The notes: generated by a model not told the origin, from the letters alone. A DNA stretch of 64,000 nt from Crossaster papposus (GCA_037893245.1 JBAIAA010000352.1:1612001-1676000); one strand, 5' to 3'; positions 45,211-58,400 are shown, counted from the first letter of the stretch. Translations and numbers: made by a program.

Positions 45211-45939
45211 TCAGAAATCACTTATCTTATCTGCCTTGGCGGCATCCATCTTGTGAGTACACTCGTACTTCCAATGACCGGGTTGTCCGCAACCGAAACA
45301 AAGCCCTGGCTTGCCCTTGCCCGCTGTGGCTGTGCGGGGTGCCGCTGCTGATGAAACCGCCGAAGTATGCCGCTCCGATGGCCATGAAGAAAACCTGGTG
45401 GTCTTCCTGCTTTTCTTTGCCTGTTCTGTCTTGAGCTTCTTCGAGGCCCTGGCTTCGGCCCTGTACATCTTCTTCTCGTCTTCTGAGTCAGAAGCAAGAG
45501 GGTTAGTTTCGTACTCCGTAACTATTCTCCATCCTAGATCTGATCCATCAGCCATTCTGATTAGTTTTTGCCTGTGGTTTATTAGCTCGATACCTTCGGA
45601 AATGTCTGTTGATGCTTGCTTGATGTTAGCTCTGCCTTCCAGGTGCGACTCTGCGTCCCTCAGCTTGCTCGCTACCTTGACGTTAAACTTGAACTGATCT
45701 TCGCTGCTCTTGCGTTTGAAAGAGTAACCATCGTTGGCCAAAATACTGCCCTGAATCTTCGTGAGCTGGGTGTCAGATAAGTCTTTCTGACTACAGCTGA
45801 TCTTGCTCTCGAGAGCAGAAAGTTTTGACGTTATAAGACCGTCGAGCTTGTCCAACATGGTGGCCTGTGAACCGGCTACTGCTTGTCTGACTCGGTCGTC
45901 AATGGAGCTGGCGCTGGCCTGTAGCTGTGTGTGCTCCAT
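45211..45939 (-). CDS. Ngaro ORF1, Gag-like protein with CCHC zinc knuckle
   Basis: 242 residues starting at an ATG only nine bases inside repeat A1. The C-terminal part carries one zinc knuckle (CFGCGQPGHWKYECTH) preceded by a basic, Ala/Ser-rich stretch, as expected for a nucleic-acid-binding Gag. The N-terminal half looks helical and charged with no family I can name. It ends in ...ADKISDF then TGA (45211-45213), and the downstream pol frame continues in the same reading frame straight after that stop. Role by family: packaging the element RNA. Confidence 0.85.
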   Translation of the reverse strand: MEHTQLQASASSIDDRVRQAVAGSQATMLDKLDGLITSKLSALESKISCSQKDLSDTQLTKIQGSILANDGYSFKRKSSEDQFKFNVKVASKLRDAESHLEGRANIKQASTDISEGIELINHRQKLIRMADGSDLGWRIVTEYETNPLASDSEDEKKMYRAEARASKKLKTEQAKKSRKTTRFSSWPSERHTSAVSSAAAPRTATAGKGKPGLCFGCGQPGHWKYECTHKMDAAKADKISDF

Positions 45940-45947
45940 TGTGTAAT

Positions 45948-46121
45948 TTAAAAATTTGAGTGCCTCGTATGTAGTGCTTGCTAGAACTGATCTGAATACC
46001 CCTATTCTTCTCTATTTAAACCCTCTCATGCCCTTATTACATAACCTCTGCACCTGCTACAGGTGCTCGAATTCCCAAGACAATTATTTCCCGCTATACT
46101 TCGAAACGCGGGAAATGTATA
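45948..46121 (-). repeat. Ngaro split direct repeat A1 (5' terminus)
   Basis: 174 bp identical to A2. In minus-strand orientation it forms the 5' end of the element and abuts the gag start, so it probably holds the promoter. It contains a GC-rich inverted pair (TTTCCCGC ... GCGGGAAA) near its outer edge. Confidence 0.9.
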
Positions 46122-46129
46122 TTAACGCT

Positions 46130-47100
46130 GTCTCTTTTTCAAATCCCGACTTCGTGTGCGTTGGTGTCTCACGCATGCGTAGTTTACATAATGCGGCTGG
46201 ATCCATACTCGCACTGGAGCCGACGTTTGACAAACGTACATGATTTTGGGTGAGTCCACTGAGTTCGCGGGTGCGATTCGTCTGTAGATAGCGCCCTCTA
46301 TAACATCGGTGGTTTGTGTCAGTGATCGCGGAATAAACAACACGAAGGTCTTGGAACCAAGACTACGCTGCGGCCGATGATTCGAGAATTTCCTTTTACA
46401 ATCACTTTACTCCGGCACCCGGAGGCGTGAACCTTGTTTTGTTTGACATACAATGTTTTTTTATACCATGGTCAGGAGACCAAACTCTTTAAGAATCTGC
46501 ATGATGACCCAGTCTCGGGTTTGAGCATTTTGAGATATCGATTAGGCAAATACGGGTGGTTTATGTACGTTAAAAAAACAAAAACAAGGAGCAATCGATA
46601 CTAACTCTTCTGGTATTTATTCGGATTTAAACACATCTTGAACAAATGTTTTTTGATGATTATGTTTATTCGTCAATTATTTGGATATGCCTTCATCCAA
46701 TGAGAATCCTAAGTACACATTTTGGCTTGTTACGACACACTGTAGCCGAACGGTTCTAATTTTTTTCTTTCAAAACTAATCACTTTGATAATATTTTTTA
46801 ATTTATTTAAAGAGTATCTCAAAGCCAGTAAAAATTAAGGAAACAAACCATTTATTTAGTTGACTTTAATAACTCAACGCATATTTATTTTGCCAATTGT
46901 AACAAACAACTTAGTAAAAACATTTATTACAGTTAAAAATTGTATTTTTTTTCAAATACAGAGAATCATATTAAATTTTATTTGCTCCTTTATTTACCCA
47001 AATACTAATAGTCTTCGGTTAATAAAAATGCCTTTAAAAAACAATAATCTACAATAAATATGTTTCCAAATGTATGCATATCAAATAAATACAAACCTTA
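46130..47100. other. Flank between the Ngaro element and MITE-rich DNA
   Basis: The first 250 bp is GC-balanced and resembles a host promoter or gene-proximal region (CGCATGCG at about 46171). The rest is AT-rich with no supported gene. Confidence 0.35.
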
Positions 47101-47102
47101 AA

Positions 47103-47505
47103 AGTTGGAGACACCATTGCAGGCAGCGATCTGTTTATGTTTATACTACCGAATCATTGAGATATATCATACTTATTTGGAAGTAAATAATGATTCTAGA
47201 CATTGCGCTATCCTGTAATGTTCCGGACCGCAATCGCGAAAAACACCAAGAACAGCAAAAACAACGTAACTGCCCGACGCTGGTTGAAAAAGAACGCCGT
47301 TTTTCTCGGCATCCGTGATTGTAAAACTTCGGACAGGTCAGTTAAACAATATTAACTATAAAATACCACCCCCCCGAAAAAAGAAAAAAAATAATATTAA
47401 AAAAAATATATAAAAAAAATAAAAAATAAAAAATAAAAAAATAAAAAAAATACATCCATTTCTGACAATTCAAGCAAATTCCAATGGTGTATACAACCTT
47501 TAACT
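47103..47505 (-). mobile_element. Diverged MITE family A copy with A-rich insertion
   Basis: Has AAGTAAATAATGATTCTAGA and AGTTAAACAATATTAACTAT, plus an A/T-only stretch at 47386-47452 that interrupts the right part. Confidence 0.7.
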
Positions 47506-47685
47506 TTATTTGAAACATGTGAACAGAAGCTTATGAAAAAATATTGAACCTTGCACACAACTCTGTATAAAAATGCTTTCAAACTTGTTCTACGTTAACT
47601 TATTGAAGTTACAATTAACATTTTTTCTACGATTTATGTAATGCGGATGCTATAGAAAATTCTTACTATTTGTGTGAAATCATTA

Positions 47686-48157
47686 ACCTTGCGACGTGCC
47701 ACCGTACTTTTTTTCGAAGTCGCTTCGCTGTAAAAAAAAACCCAATTGATTTGTCATCATTTGTTGACAAAATCTCATATTACATGTATTCCTAGTTCAA
47801 AGCATGCCGAATAGCATAGTAAGTGCCGCTTGAACCCTGGTTGAACCGGTGACCCAGCTTTTAGCAAAGCAATGTGCTGCCCCACGAGTATCCCATTACT
47901 TTGTGTACATAATGGGGCCTTTCAAGTCTTGGTTTTCTAGACCTACCCAAGCAATTAATCATGCTATTGTTGCCTTGCCCCATTCAACAACACCAGATTG
48001 GATCGAATATAATTATTCAGACACTATGGGAAAGCAGTGTTGAGATAAAGCCATAAAACCGAACAGCATGGGGTTACACACGAAATACAAGCGACTTTGA
48101 AAAAAGGTACGGACGCGCGTTCGTGTAAAAACAAAATGGCCGCACGTCGCAAGGTTA
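47686..48157. mobile_element. MITE with AACCTTGCGACGTG ends
   Basis: AACCTTGCGACGTG at the left, CACGTCGCAAGGTT at the right; inner arms GTACTTTTTTTCGAAGTCGC and GCGACTTTGAAAAAAGGTAC. Confidence 0.8.
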
Positions 48158-48758
48158 AACCTCCCCATTGGGGACAAACATAATGATATCCAATATAAAT
48201 GGAAACATTACAGTCTCTTCTTCCCAAAATTTGGCAAGATCATAAAGTATTCCCTTTGATTTTGTGCAATCTTTACCAAACGAAAGACTCCCATTTTAGA
48301 CTTTATTTTTCTCACAACATTGTAACAATTTGATTTATAAAAGCACCGTTTTCTTCTCTAAAGATTATAATAATGCCAACCTAGTTTACTTCTTTTTTAG
48401 TTACTAGCCTCTAGCTTACGCCCAAACATCGGATTAAATAGACCTGCAACTGATGAAGTTCTCGTAATTGACTTATTAAAGGGACTTGCAGGGACTCAAA
48501 TACTCCAACATGTTTTGCTGGAGTCTCTTAGGATGATGGGTACTAGACCAGATAATACCTTCAGAATCAGAGTCCAAGTTGTGCGTATACATTCCATAAT
48601 GAGGTTGGAACTTACGAGGATGAGTATGGTTCCTTGTAAATTACACAAGGAAGTTAGGTTAAAACTTAAAACAGTAAGCACACAAAACCCATGCTTACCT
48701 CAATAAACGTTCTTTGTTAAAATCAATCACAATCCTTTGTGGTTTATTTGTTTATTAA

Positions 48759-49101
48759 AGGTAGGATACACCATTTGCAGATATCGAAAATATTTACTAC
48801 CGAATTATTAAAAAATATCTTACTCATTTGAAAGTAAATAATGATTCTAGGTATCCAGCAAAATGATTGCGCTAGATATCCTGTAATTATTATTCCGACG
48901 GCAATCGCGACAAAACAAAGTTAACATAAGAATAACTGCTCGGCGCCGGTTGAAAACAAACGCTGTTTTTCGTGCTTTTCTCGGCATCCATGATTGTAAA
49001 ACTTCGGACAGGTCAGTTAAACGATATTTACTATAAAATACAACCTCCCAAGTCTACCCATTCATGACAATTCAAGCAATTACCAATGGTGTATCCTACC
49101 T
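48759..49101 (-). mobile_element. MITE family A copy downstream of the septin stop codon
   Basis: Left flank TTAA at 48755-48758; the right flank reads TTGA. Full set of family blocks. It lies about 370 bp past the septin stop. Confidence 0.85.
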
Positions 49102-49309
49102 TTGAATCAATGAGGAAACAATTCAAATTGTTAACAACTGTGCCACGAAATAGGCTCTATCTTCCCCACAGCGAAAATCTTCAGAAGTTCATCTTTCCCG
49201 CAAGGAAAACGCTATGGCGTTTGAAATTCCAATAGGGACAAAGGATAACAAAAGAAGGGGAACGAAGGGCAACAAAGGTTTTCCCCACAAGTATAATTCG
49301 TGTCGAACA

Positions 49310-49392
49310 CAGGAGAACAGGAGAACAAAAGAAGGGGAACAAAAGAAGGGGAACAAAAGAAGGGCAACAAAAGAAGGGCAACAATAGTTTTC
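49310..49392. repeat. 15-bp GAACAAAAGAAGGGG repeat past the septin stop
   Basis: Four to five imperfect copies, preceded and followed by a duplicated GTTTTCCCCACAAGTATAAT block (49278 and 49388), so the array sits between direct repeats. It is likely 3' untranslated or downstream sequence. Confidence 0.75.
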
Positions 49393-49469
49393 CCCACAAG
49401 TATAATAGTGTCGAACACTGGGTGCTCATCAGCGCAAGCACGATTTTCTGCAAGTTACTAAAACCGTGA

Positions 49470-52400
49470 TCATACTTCCACCGTGCTGCTTCTGCTGTCG
49501 TTCGGGTCGCTCATCTCTTTTGGCAGGGGCGGCTCCGAGTCACCCCGGCGTTTGGCCGCGTTGTTGTTAGCGGTCAGGTCGGCCAAGCTGCCCTTGTTGC
49601 TTCCCCCGCCGCTAGCCCCCTGCTGTTGTTTGTCCATCTCGGCCTGCATCTTATGCAGCATGTCTTGCATCTTACGCAGCTCTGCCTCCTTCTCTTCCAG
49701 CATGCGATCCTTCTCGCTGACCTCCTTGGTGGCGCTTTTCTCCTTCCGGATGGAGTTACTAACGGGGAGACGAAAGAATATAAATGAAACTGGGCAGACA
49801 GCGGGCGCTCTATAGACGTACTTCCAGCCCCGAACAGAATTAGAACATAAAAACCGTGCATCATTGACCAACAGATGGCGCTATCCTGGCCAACGTTAAC
49901 AAATCATTCAAAGTGATCCAGATTCCTGATCTAGATCCAGATCAATCTAAAAATGTCAACGGAACCACCTTTGACCCATAAGCTGTCTACCCACTAAGTT
50001 TCGTTAAAATCACTCTAATAGTTATATTTTCCCCGTAACACTGGTAACAAACCAACAAACACCCCCAACACCCCGACATACTAATTCAGTATACATGTAG
50101 TTTTGCTTTTGTATGTTTGCAAATGGTGAAAACTATACATTTAATTGCAGAACATATTAATATGAAATAGCAATCCTTCAAAAAAAACCGAAGCCAGACA
50201 TCAATAGAGTGTAAATCTGGCAGCAAACTGTTTACTGAACTCACAGTCGTTCCTGTTTGACGTCAGGATTGTCGGTTTCGTCCTGGATTCTTCGCAGTCG
50301 GTAATTCTCATAATGCAGGTCCCGTGTTACATCTTTCAGGTCCTGCATGTGAGTCCTAGCGACAACAAAAACAACAACAAAACAGAAAAGAAACAGGGAA
50401 ACAGGGAAAAAGGGGAAAGAAATTTGAGAAAAGTAATGCCGTCAGTAAATCTGTCTCGAGTCATTATGCCAGGCCGGTGTTTAACTTCTGTTTCAGTAGC
50501 ATGAAAAGACTGATAATATGTTGTATTTCCCCTGGATGGGATGCAAGTTCAACCCAAGTTACTCCCCAAGCTCATGCATGCCGGTACCAATTTATACTCC
50601 TGGGTGAATAGAGGCAAGCTAGGGGTAAACTGGCTTGCCCAAGGACACATCATATAAATGACCAGCAGCTGGATTCGAACCCCTAAACCGTATACCCTCT
50701 GACCACAAGTCCTGAACCCTAATCACTATAAAAATGTATCATCGTGTTTTAAGATCAAATTTGAAACGGGTTTTATAAAACCGAGGAGGCCTTCAATAAT
50801 TTAGTTTTACCCGTATAACCAACAATGATAATTGCTAAACACTTGTTAACTCAGTGTCGTTCATAGTTTTGAATGGGATTGAGACCCACAACCTCATGCT
50901 TATAGTTAAAGGGATAGTATACGTTTGGTAATTACTCCAAATATTAATGGCAATACAAACTTACTTGGTAAGAAGTATACAGCAGCTTTGGATAGTATAT
51001 TGCATTTTTAGAAACTTTTCACTTCGAAGTACTGCGGTTATGGAAAAAGATATCCCTTTTATACCAAAACAAAAATGAATCTGAGAAGCGTTACTGCAGT
51101 GACGTTTCTCAGATTTTGTATTCCAATGCAGATTATTCTTCCTGCGTGGACATAACCGCTCCAGATTTTCGGCAATATCTCAAAATCGCTACCACCTTTT
51201 GAAATGAAATTTGCACATGTTATGGTATATATCTATAACTATATAGGATTGAAACAAACAGTGGGTTCAAATTACCAAACGTATACGATCCCTTTAAACA
51301 CATTTCATTCAGATCTGTTCAAACCATTATCAAGTTCCAAACTGAGTTGACAAGAACTATAGGCGAACGGTGTACTTTATACTGCTTAATTGGACAAAGC
51401 TTTTGAAGATTTTAGACGAAATGTAATTCCATGACCGACAATATTTGTTTGTTTGTTTGTGTTATACTCACCGGATGAGCATGGTTCTCAGCTTCACAAA
51501 GTCACAATGTTTGGGATTCTCCACTGCAAAAAACACCAAATTAAACAGTAAAACAAAAATAGGTTTTCTCGTCAGTTCCGTAAGAAAAACAATCAAATTG
51601 ATGCCATTTTTTTTACGGGCGTTCAGTTTTGTTCAAGGGACATTCAAATTCGTTTGGAATTCAAATTTATTTACAAATTTGAATGCTTTTTGAGTGCATG
51701 GATTGTTAATCTATTTGGAAATTTTGAATCCCGCACAAACAATCTGTTGCCATTCAGTGCGCCCCCGAAAATTCGGTGCACCCCAGGTGCCCCTTACAAA
51801 TTCAAGCCTGTAGTTAATCTGCTGAATAGATTTTGAGATTTTGTTCTTCCAACGGGAAGAAATGCAGAAAATTACATGGTTTAATGCAACTAAAATTAAG
51901 TTCGATAACTGTCTCAGATTAGCACTGCATGTTTAGAACCTGTGGCCAATTTCATAAAACATGTAAGCACCAAATATTTGCTTAGCACAACAAAAAGCGT
52001 GCCCAGTAAAAACAGTTTGCCAGCCAAAACTCTGTACTTTTCATGCTAAGCAAAAACCAGCGGCATAAATACCAGCCACAAACACTAAACTTCGCCAGAA
52101 CATTTGGTTTGTAACGCTGTTTTTATTAAGAAATAATTGTCATGCTAAGCAATTTTGTTGCTTACATGTTTTATGAAATTGGCCCAATAATAGTTTGTCA
52201 TGTGGTCATATTGTCGTCAGGTATCTTGTTGAATTTTTTTTCTTTCTAAGATAAGCCTCCAAAATACTTTATAAAAATGAGAGTATACTAGCAGTTAACG
52301 AGTTCGCGCCGGATGACGAATATAAACGCAAACCCTGACTGTATGCCAAACTTAATGCTTTTATCAAGATCAAAATAATGAATAATTCTTTTATGGCACC

Positions 52401-55400
52401 AGTCTGCCTGACTATGAGCTAAATTTTCAACAGTATTTTCAACGTATACTCGCACAGTTTTCCCCAGATTCTAAACGGATGACGCATAAACACGCCACAA
52501 GCAAGGCCGGAAATGTCTGTCAGTAGCGAGCAAGGCCGGAAAAGCGTGGGTGTGCTTCCCGGTACTGGCGGCCTGAACCTGCTTCGGATCGAGTTTCGTT
52601 AAAAATAATCCCGCGCGTCGGCTCGGTGATGTTAAAATAATCCCGGCGAGGTTTGGTCCGAGGTTTGGTCCGTACCCTCTGTAATGCCCCATGGGTAGAG
52701 TCGACCGCGGACCCGCTTGCCTCCAACCTCCACCACGGTGTTACTACCGATCACGGCAAACGGAACACTCGCCTGAGAAGAAAAAAACACAAAAAAAAAT
52801 CAAAATATCGTGTTACTGCTCCCACAAAACCAGACATAAGTTGTTGTTTTTTAAAAGTGAGATATTGTTATTTCCATTTAGTACACATCATCTTCATAAG
52901 ACATAAGACATAAGAACATTTTATTAGTCTTCAGATGAAGAAATTACACTGCTCGCAAAGGATCAATTAAAATCTTACAATCTTTCATTTGGTACCAAAA
53001 CCACCTTTATACCATACATACTTCCAATTTTATGAGGATTTTAAGACGATGTATTTGGGAGATAAATTACCACTTTTAGGACACAGTTTGCCTCAATAAA
53101 TGCATGATTTGTGTACTTCCTCACCAATAAAGTTGATTTTGTTTAACTGAGGATTAAAGTTAAGTATACATATTAAAGAATACAAAAACATAACGAAGAA
53201 CAAAAAACGATTTCTGCCAGATTTTTCACCCCATTTTAACTTTGACGAGCTGTATCTCGAAATAGCCTGTGTGACTTATGTCGGGTTTCGTAGGAGCAGA
53301 ACACATTATTACTGTCAATGGCACCGTGTTTCTTTGATGTTAGATGTTCATAGGGCCTTTCCGAATCGCTGGCTTCGTCTTCGTGCTTTTGGGTGATTTT
53401 GAGCACCCAACTTCGCCACTCCAGCCACATGTTGGTGTCTGTTTATGCTTCAGAAACATTCAATCCGTTGATATGAACCCAAAATTCGAATATTTGCGTT
53501 TGCTTCTATTCGATTTGCTTCTCAGTAATTCGGAGGCGAAACCGAAGTCGAAGCCGAAGCCGAAGCCGAAGCCGAAGCCGAAGCCGAAGCCGAAGCCGAA
53601 GCCGAAGCCGAAGCCGAAGCCGAAGCCGAAGCAAATGTTTCGAAATGGCCTATAGTGATAGTTTTAGGACTATGTTTTTACCTTCGGCATTCACGCTATA
53701 ATGGAATTTCAAAAAAGGTTGGTGCTAATTAATTGATATTCCAAACCGTACCATTTTTTCCACTCTACGTTTTTTTATTTTAAAAGTCAATACACAATAA
53801 AGATTATTGTAAGCTGGACAAATCTGGACGAGACAGATTTAATCACCCGAAATGTCTAGCAATTTTGGTTTTGTTTTTTGGGGAGGGGGAATCCTTTTTC
53901 TTAATTTACATTACAAGTAAAGGCTACAAAATCCAGAGTTCAAACAACTCCAGATTAATAAGATAAACCACAACAATAAAAATGTTGCTCTTTAAGTTTT
54001 TCAGAACAATCTACAACGAAAAAATTGTCGGCATACCAACTCTATAATTTCAACTTCAAATTCGATATTGATATGAGGGCCTAACAAATTGTTGTCGTTT
54101 TGTAAATAAATGTTATACATTGTAAATCTTTTCGGTTTTTTTGTCCTGATATTATTATTCCTTACCTTTAGCTCTTTGTCTTGCTGTTTGTATTCTTCGT
54201 CCTCGTCTGATTCACAGTCAGGGAAGTTGTAGATGTTAATATCGTGCTCTCGAATCTCCCGTAACACCTGTCACAGTGTGTGTTAAAAGGTAGGATACAC
54301 TATTGGTAGATATCGAAAATGTTTACTACCGAATTATTAAAAAATATCTTACTTCAAAACATGTATTAAAAATTGATTGGTTAAACAAGTTGGTTAACAT
54401 TTTAACTAACATTGTGTAAATGTTTCCAATTTGACCATTGTTGGGTATATTTTACCCAACGTTGGACAAACTGTTTAACCAATTTGTTAACCAACTGTTG
54501 TGTTGTTCACCTGGTAACCAACAGTTGGTCAAAATGAGTACATCTACCCAACGTTGGTAAAAATTGGTTAAACATAACCAACATTGGGTAAAAATGAATA
54601 CTTTTTAACAACAGTTGGTTACCAGGTAATTAACAACATAACAGTTGGTTACAAAATTGTAAACAAAATTGCCCAACGTGGTTAAAATGTATACCCAACA
54701 TTGGTACAATTGGAAAAGAATTACACATTGTTGGTTAAAATTGTAACCAACTTTTGTAACCAACAACCTTTTAATACATGTTTTAAGAGTGTAATTATTT
54801 GAAAATAAATAATGATTGTAGGCATCAAGCAAAATGATTGCGCTAGATATCCTGTAACTGCTCGACGCTGGTTGAAAACGAACGCCGTTTACTTTGCTTT
54901 TCTCAGCATCCACGTTTGTAAAACTTCGAACAGGTCAGTTTAAACGATATTTACTATAAAATACAACCCCCAAATCCAGCCATTCATGATAATTCAAGCA
55001 ATTACCAATGGTGTATCCCTACCTTTAACATTTGATATTTATGTCTGACCGATTTGGTGTAAGTTCTAATCAAACTTAATGTGTTAAATAAATTAGTCTG
55101 CAAACTAATCTATTTAACATAAGTTTGAAATTGATATTGAAGACAAATTTGATCTCTGAATGCTGAATTTGATCTGTGAAATAATGACGAATATTCCAGA
55201 GACATTATTGTTTACAATAATAAAGTTACCAAAATTTGAAATTGATGATAAATGACTAAATTGGTTTGGTAAAAGCATGTTGTTGTTTTTTCCCGGACGA
55301 AATTGAATGCGAGAGCTGGTAAATTTGAATTAAACAAATGTTTAAAATAGCCCGAAAAACTTTATCGATTCATAATATAACTGCATTTAAAATAAATCTT

Positions 55401-58400
55401 CCTAAAGGGATCGTATACGTTTGGTAATTGGAACCCACTGTTTGTTTCAATTCTATATAGTTATAGATATATACCATAAAACTAACCTGTAAACATTTCG
55501 TTTAAAAAGGTATCGATTTTGAGATATAGCCGAAAATCTGGAGCGGTTATGTCCACGCAGGAAGAATAATCTGCATTGGAATACACAATCTGAGAAACGT
55601 CACTGCAGTAACGCTTCTCAGATTTAAAATTGTTGGGGTAAAAAGTGATATCTTTTTCCATAACCGCAGTACTTCGAAGTGAAAAGTTTCAAAAAATTCA
55701 TTATACTATCCAAAGCTGCTGTACTTCTTACCAAGTAAGTTTTTATTGCCATTAATTTTTGGAGTAATTACCAAACGTATACGATCCCTTTAAATAATAT
55801 CCACAATCCTTATTTTTTTCAGATTAAAAACGTACCCTTTCTTTCAACGTTTTCACTTCCGTTGGCGTTAGACAATCCGCCTTAGCCAGGACCGGAACTA
55901 TGTTCACCTTATCGTGAAGTCGTTGCATAAACCCGACATCAATGGGCCTCAATCTGCTCATACGAATAACAAATACATAAATAGCAATTCTAAAATCTAT
56001 CCCTACTACCAGTCCAAAGTCCTCTAATTTTAATACGATTAGTAGAAGTTCGTAGAACCATGCGTTTAGATGTGTGCGCTAAAAGGTATAGATACATCAT
56101 TTGCAGATATCGAACATTTTTACAACCAAATTATTAAGAAATATCCTACTTATTTGAAAGAAAATAATGGCTGTAGGCATCCAGCAAAAGAATTGCGCTA
56201 GATATCCTGTATAAGTGTTCCGAAAAAAATATTTTAAACAAATTACGATCGCCGGACGGCGATCGCGAAAAAAAAAATAGAATTTAAGAACCACTGCCTG
56301 ACGCCGGTTAAAAACGAACGCCGTTTTTCTTGCTTTTCTCTGCATCAATAATAATTGTAAAACTTCAGACAGGTTGGTTAAACGACATTTACTATAAAAT
56401 ACAACCCCCGAAATCCACCCATTTATGATAATTCAAGCAATTACCAATGGTGTATCCTACCTTTAAACAGATTAATACAATTCTTGAAATTCCAAAAGTC
56501 AGCATTATAATAATTTATTCATTCTGCACTAATCACTCAACAATTTTGAGGTTTCAAAATTTTTGGATATTTCAAAAACTGTGAAAAATTTACGTATTTT
56601 TGAAAAACCAATTAGATTCAGAATGTATATAATTTACTCAGTTATTGGGGGTGTTTTGTTTATTTGTTTTTGTTATTTTAAATGTACAGGTTCCTGAATT
56701 TGTTGAGTGATAGGGAAAAATCATTTATACAAATTTGTTTTGTAGATCACATTACCTTGAATAGTAAATTGAAATTTTACTTTTGCATTGCTAACAACAT
56801 AACAGAGTCACTACACTTTTGTAAAAAGAAATAATTATTTTATCTTTGCAAAACACGACAACGTTTTCCAGTTTTGTATTCCTGAAGCGACTCGGCACAC
56901 AAAACAGCCGTCGCACATGCACAGTTATTATCCCCTCATTTGCCCCCCCCCCCCCCCCTGTAATGGAGTGGTTTTTGCAATTCACTCACGACACCTGATT
57001 CTGTCATCGAAACCCCCGAGGCGCTCCATATCTATATATGTATTCGGATTCTGAAGCACAGACGAGATATGAACATATTGTGCATTAAAGGTAGGATACA
57101 CCATTGGTAATTGCTTGAATTATCATTAATGGGTAGATTTGGGGGGTTGTATTTCATAGTAAATATCGTTTAACTGACCTGTCCGAAGTTTTACAATCAT
57201 GGATGCCAATAAAAGCACGAAAAACAGCGTTTGTTTTCAACCGGCATGGAGCAGTTATTCTTATGTTATTTGTGTTTTTTTCGCGTGCCGTCCGGCGATC
57301 GCGAATTTGTCTTCATAACATTAGGCTATATTTTAAAGAATAATTACAGGATATCTAGCGCAATCATTTGACTGGATGCCTAGAATCATTATTTACTTTC
57401 AGATGAGTAAGATATTTCTTAATAATTCGGTAGTAATTTTTGTCGAGATCTGCAAATGGTGTATCCTACCTTTAAGTGGAGATGAATGTACTTGAATTGA
57501 TTTTGATTGACTGTTAACTTAGTGCACACAAACAAAATGGTGTTTTTAAATAAAAAGCAAGACTGAATTATAGCAATAGTAGACTAAATAAATTGGGATG
57601 GGTTCGCATAAATTTTAAATTTTTAAACCAAATTACGTTCTCATTATTATTAATCATAATGGGGTGTCTCCGTGAATTTGTTTAGTTACAGAAGGAGACT
57701 ACATTTATGTTCATGTTTTTGTTAACATATAACATATTTATATAATTATTTGCTTTATCAAGATTATAGTCTTTGTTGTTTAAAGGTAGGATACACCATT
57801 TGCAGATATCGAAAATATTTACTAACGAATTATTAAGAAATATCTTACTCATTTGAAAGTAAATAATGATTCCAGGTATTCAGCAAAATTATTGCGCTAG
57901 ATATCCTGTAATTATTCAAAAAAAAATTATAAAGAAATTTTATAAAGAAAAATTTGCGATCGCCGGACGGCGATCGCGGAACAACAAAGATAACATAAGA
58001 ATAACTGCTCGGCACCAGTTGAAAACAAACGCTGTTTTTAGTGCTTTTCTCGGCATCCATGATTGTAAAACTTCAGACAGGTCAGTTAAACGATATTTAC
58101 TATAAAATACAACCCCCCAAATCTATCCATTCATGATAATTCAAGCAATTACCAATGGTGTATCCTACCTTTAACGATGTTAATGAAGATTTATTTTGCT
58201 TGCAATAATATTCCCTATTTCCTTGTTATCTTTTATAAAAAAATCTTAAACTTTGTTTAGCAAACGCAACAGTTTCAATATCAATGCAACTGATTTAACA
58301 TACAGGAGTTCACACCCTAGTTCACGCCTGTTCACACCCTCTTACCCGTGTCCGTACGGCGAGATAAAGTAGAGACAACAATGCACTCGGTTGTCGACGA

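Larger units (their letters stand above)
40946..46121 (-). mobile_element. Ngaro-type tyrosine-recombinase retrotransposon, apparently full length
   Basis: Read on the minus strand the order is repeat A1 (46121-45948), gag, RT/RNase H, tyrosine recombinase, repeat B1 (41655-41572), repeat A2 (41571-41398), a 368-bp spacer, and repeat B2 (41029-40946). That is the A1-ORFs-B1-A2-B2 split-direct-repeat layout known for Ngaro/PAT elements, in contrast to DIRS elements, which have inverted ends and usually a methyltransferase domain; none is seen here. A1 and A2 (174 bp) match base for base, as do B1 and B2 (84 bp), so insertion was recent. There is no DDE integrase; integration is expected through a circular intermediate whose junction equals B1-A2. 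It lies between the 5' end of WSB1 and the 3' end of the septin gene. Confidence 0.92.

Noticed and set aside
43046-45697. Plus-strand frames of 70-128 residues across the Ngaro element
   Set aside because: Antisense shadows of gag and pol, with no independent motifs.
40946-46121. DIRS1-type classification
   Set aside because: The ends are split direct repeats (A1 ... B1 A2 ... B2), not inverted repeats with an internal complementary region, and no methyltransferase domain is seen.
48496-48706. Overlapping 61-63 residue frames on both strands
   Set aside because: No motif, no splice signals in agreement and no repeat family recognised; not supportable as a gene.
49574-49864. Minus frame of 96 residues overlapping the last septin exon
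   Set aside because: Alternative frame over the coiled-coil exon; the septin frame matches the family and the splice phase.
53344-53655. Plus frame ending in KPKPKP
   Set aside because: Generated by the GAAGCC hexamer repeat in a septin intron.
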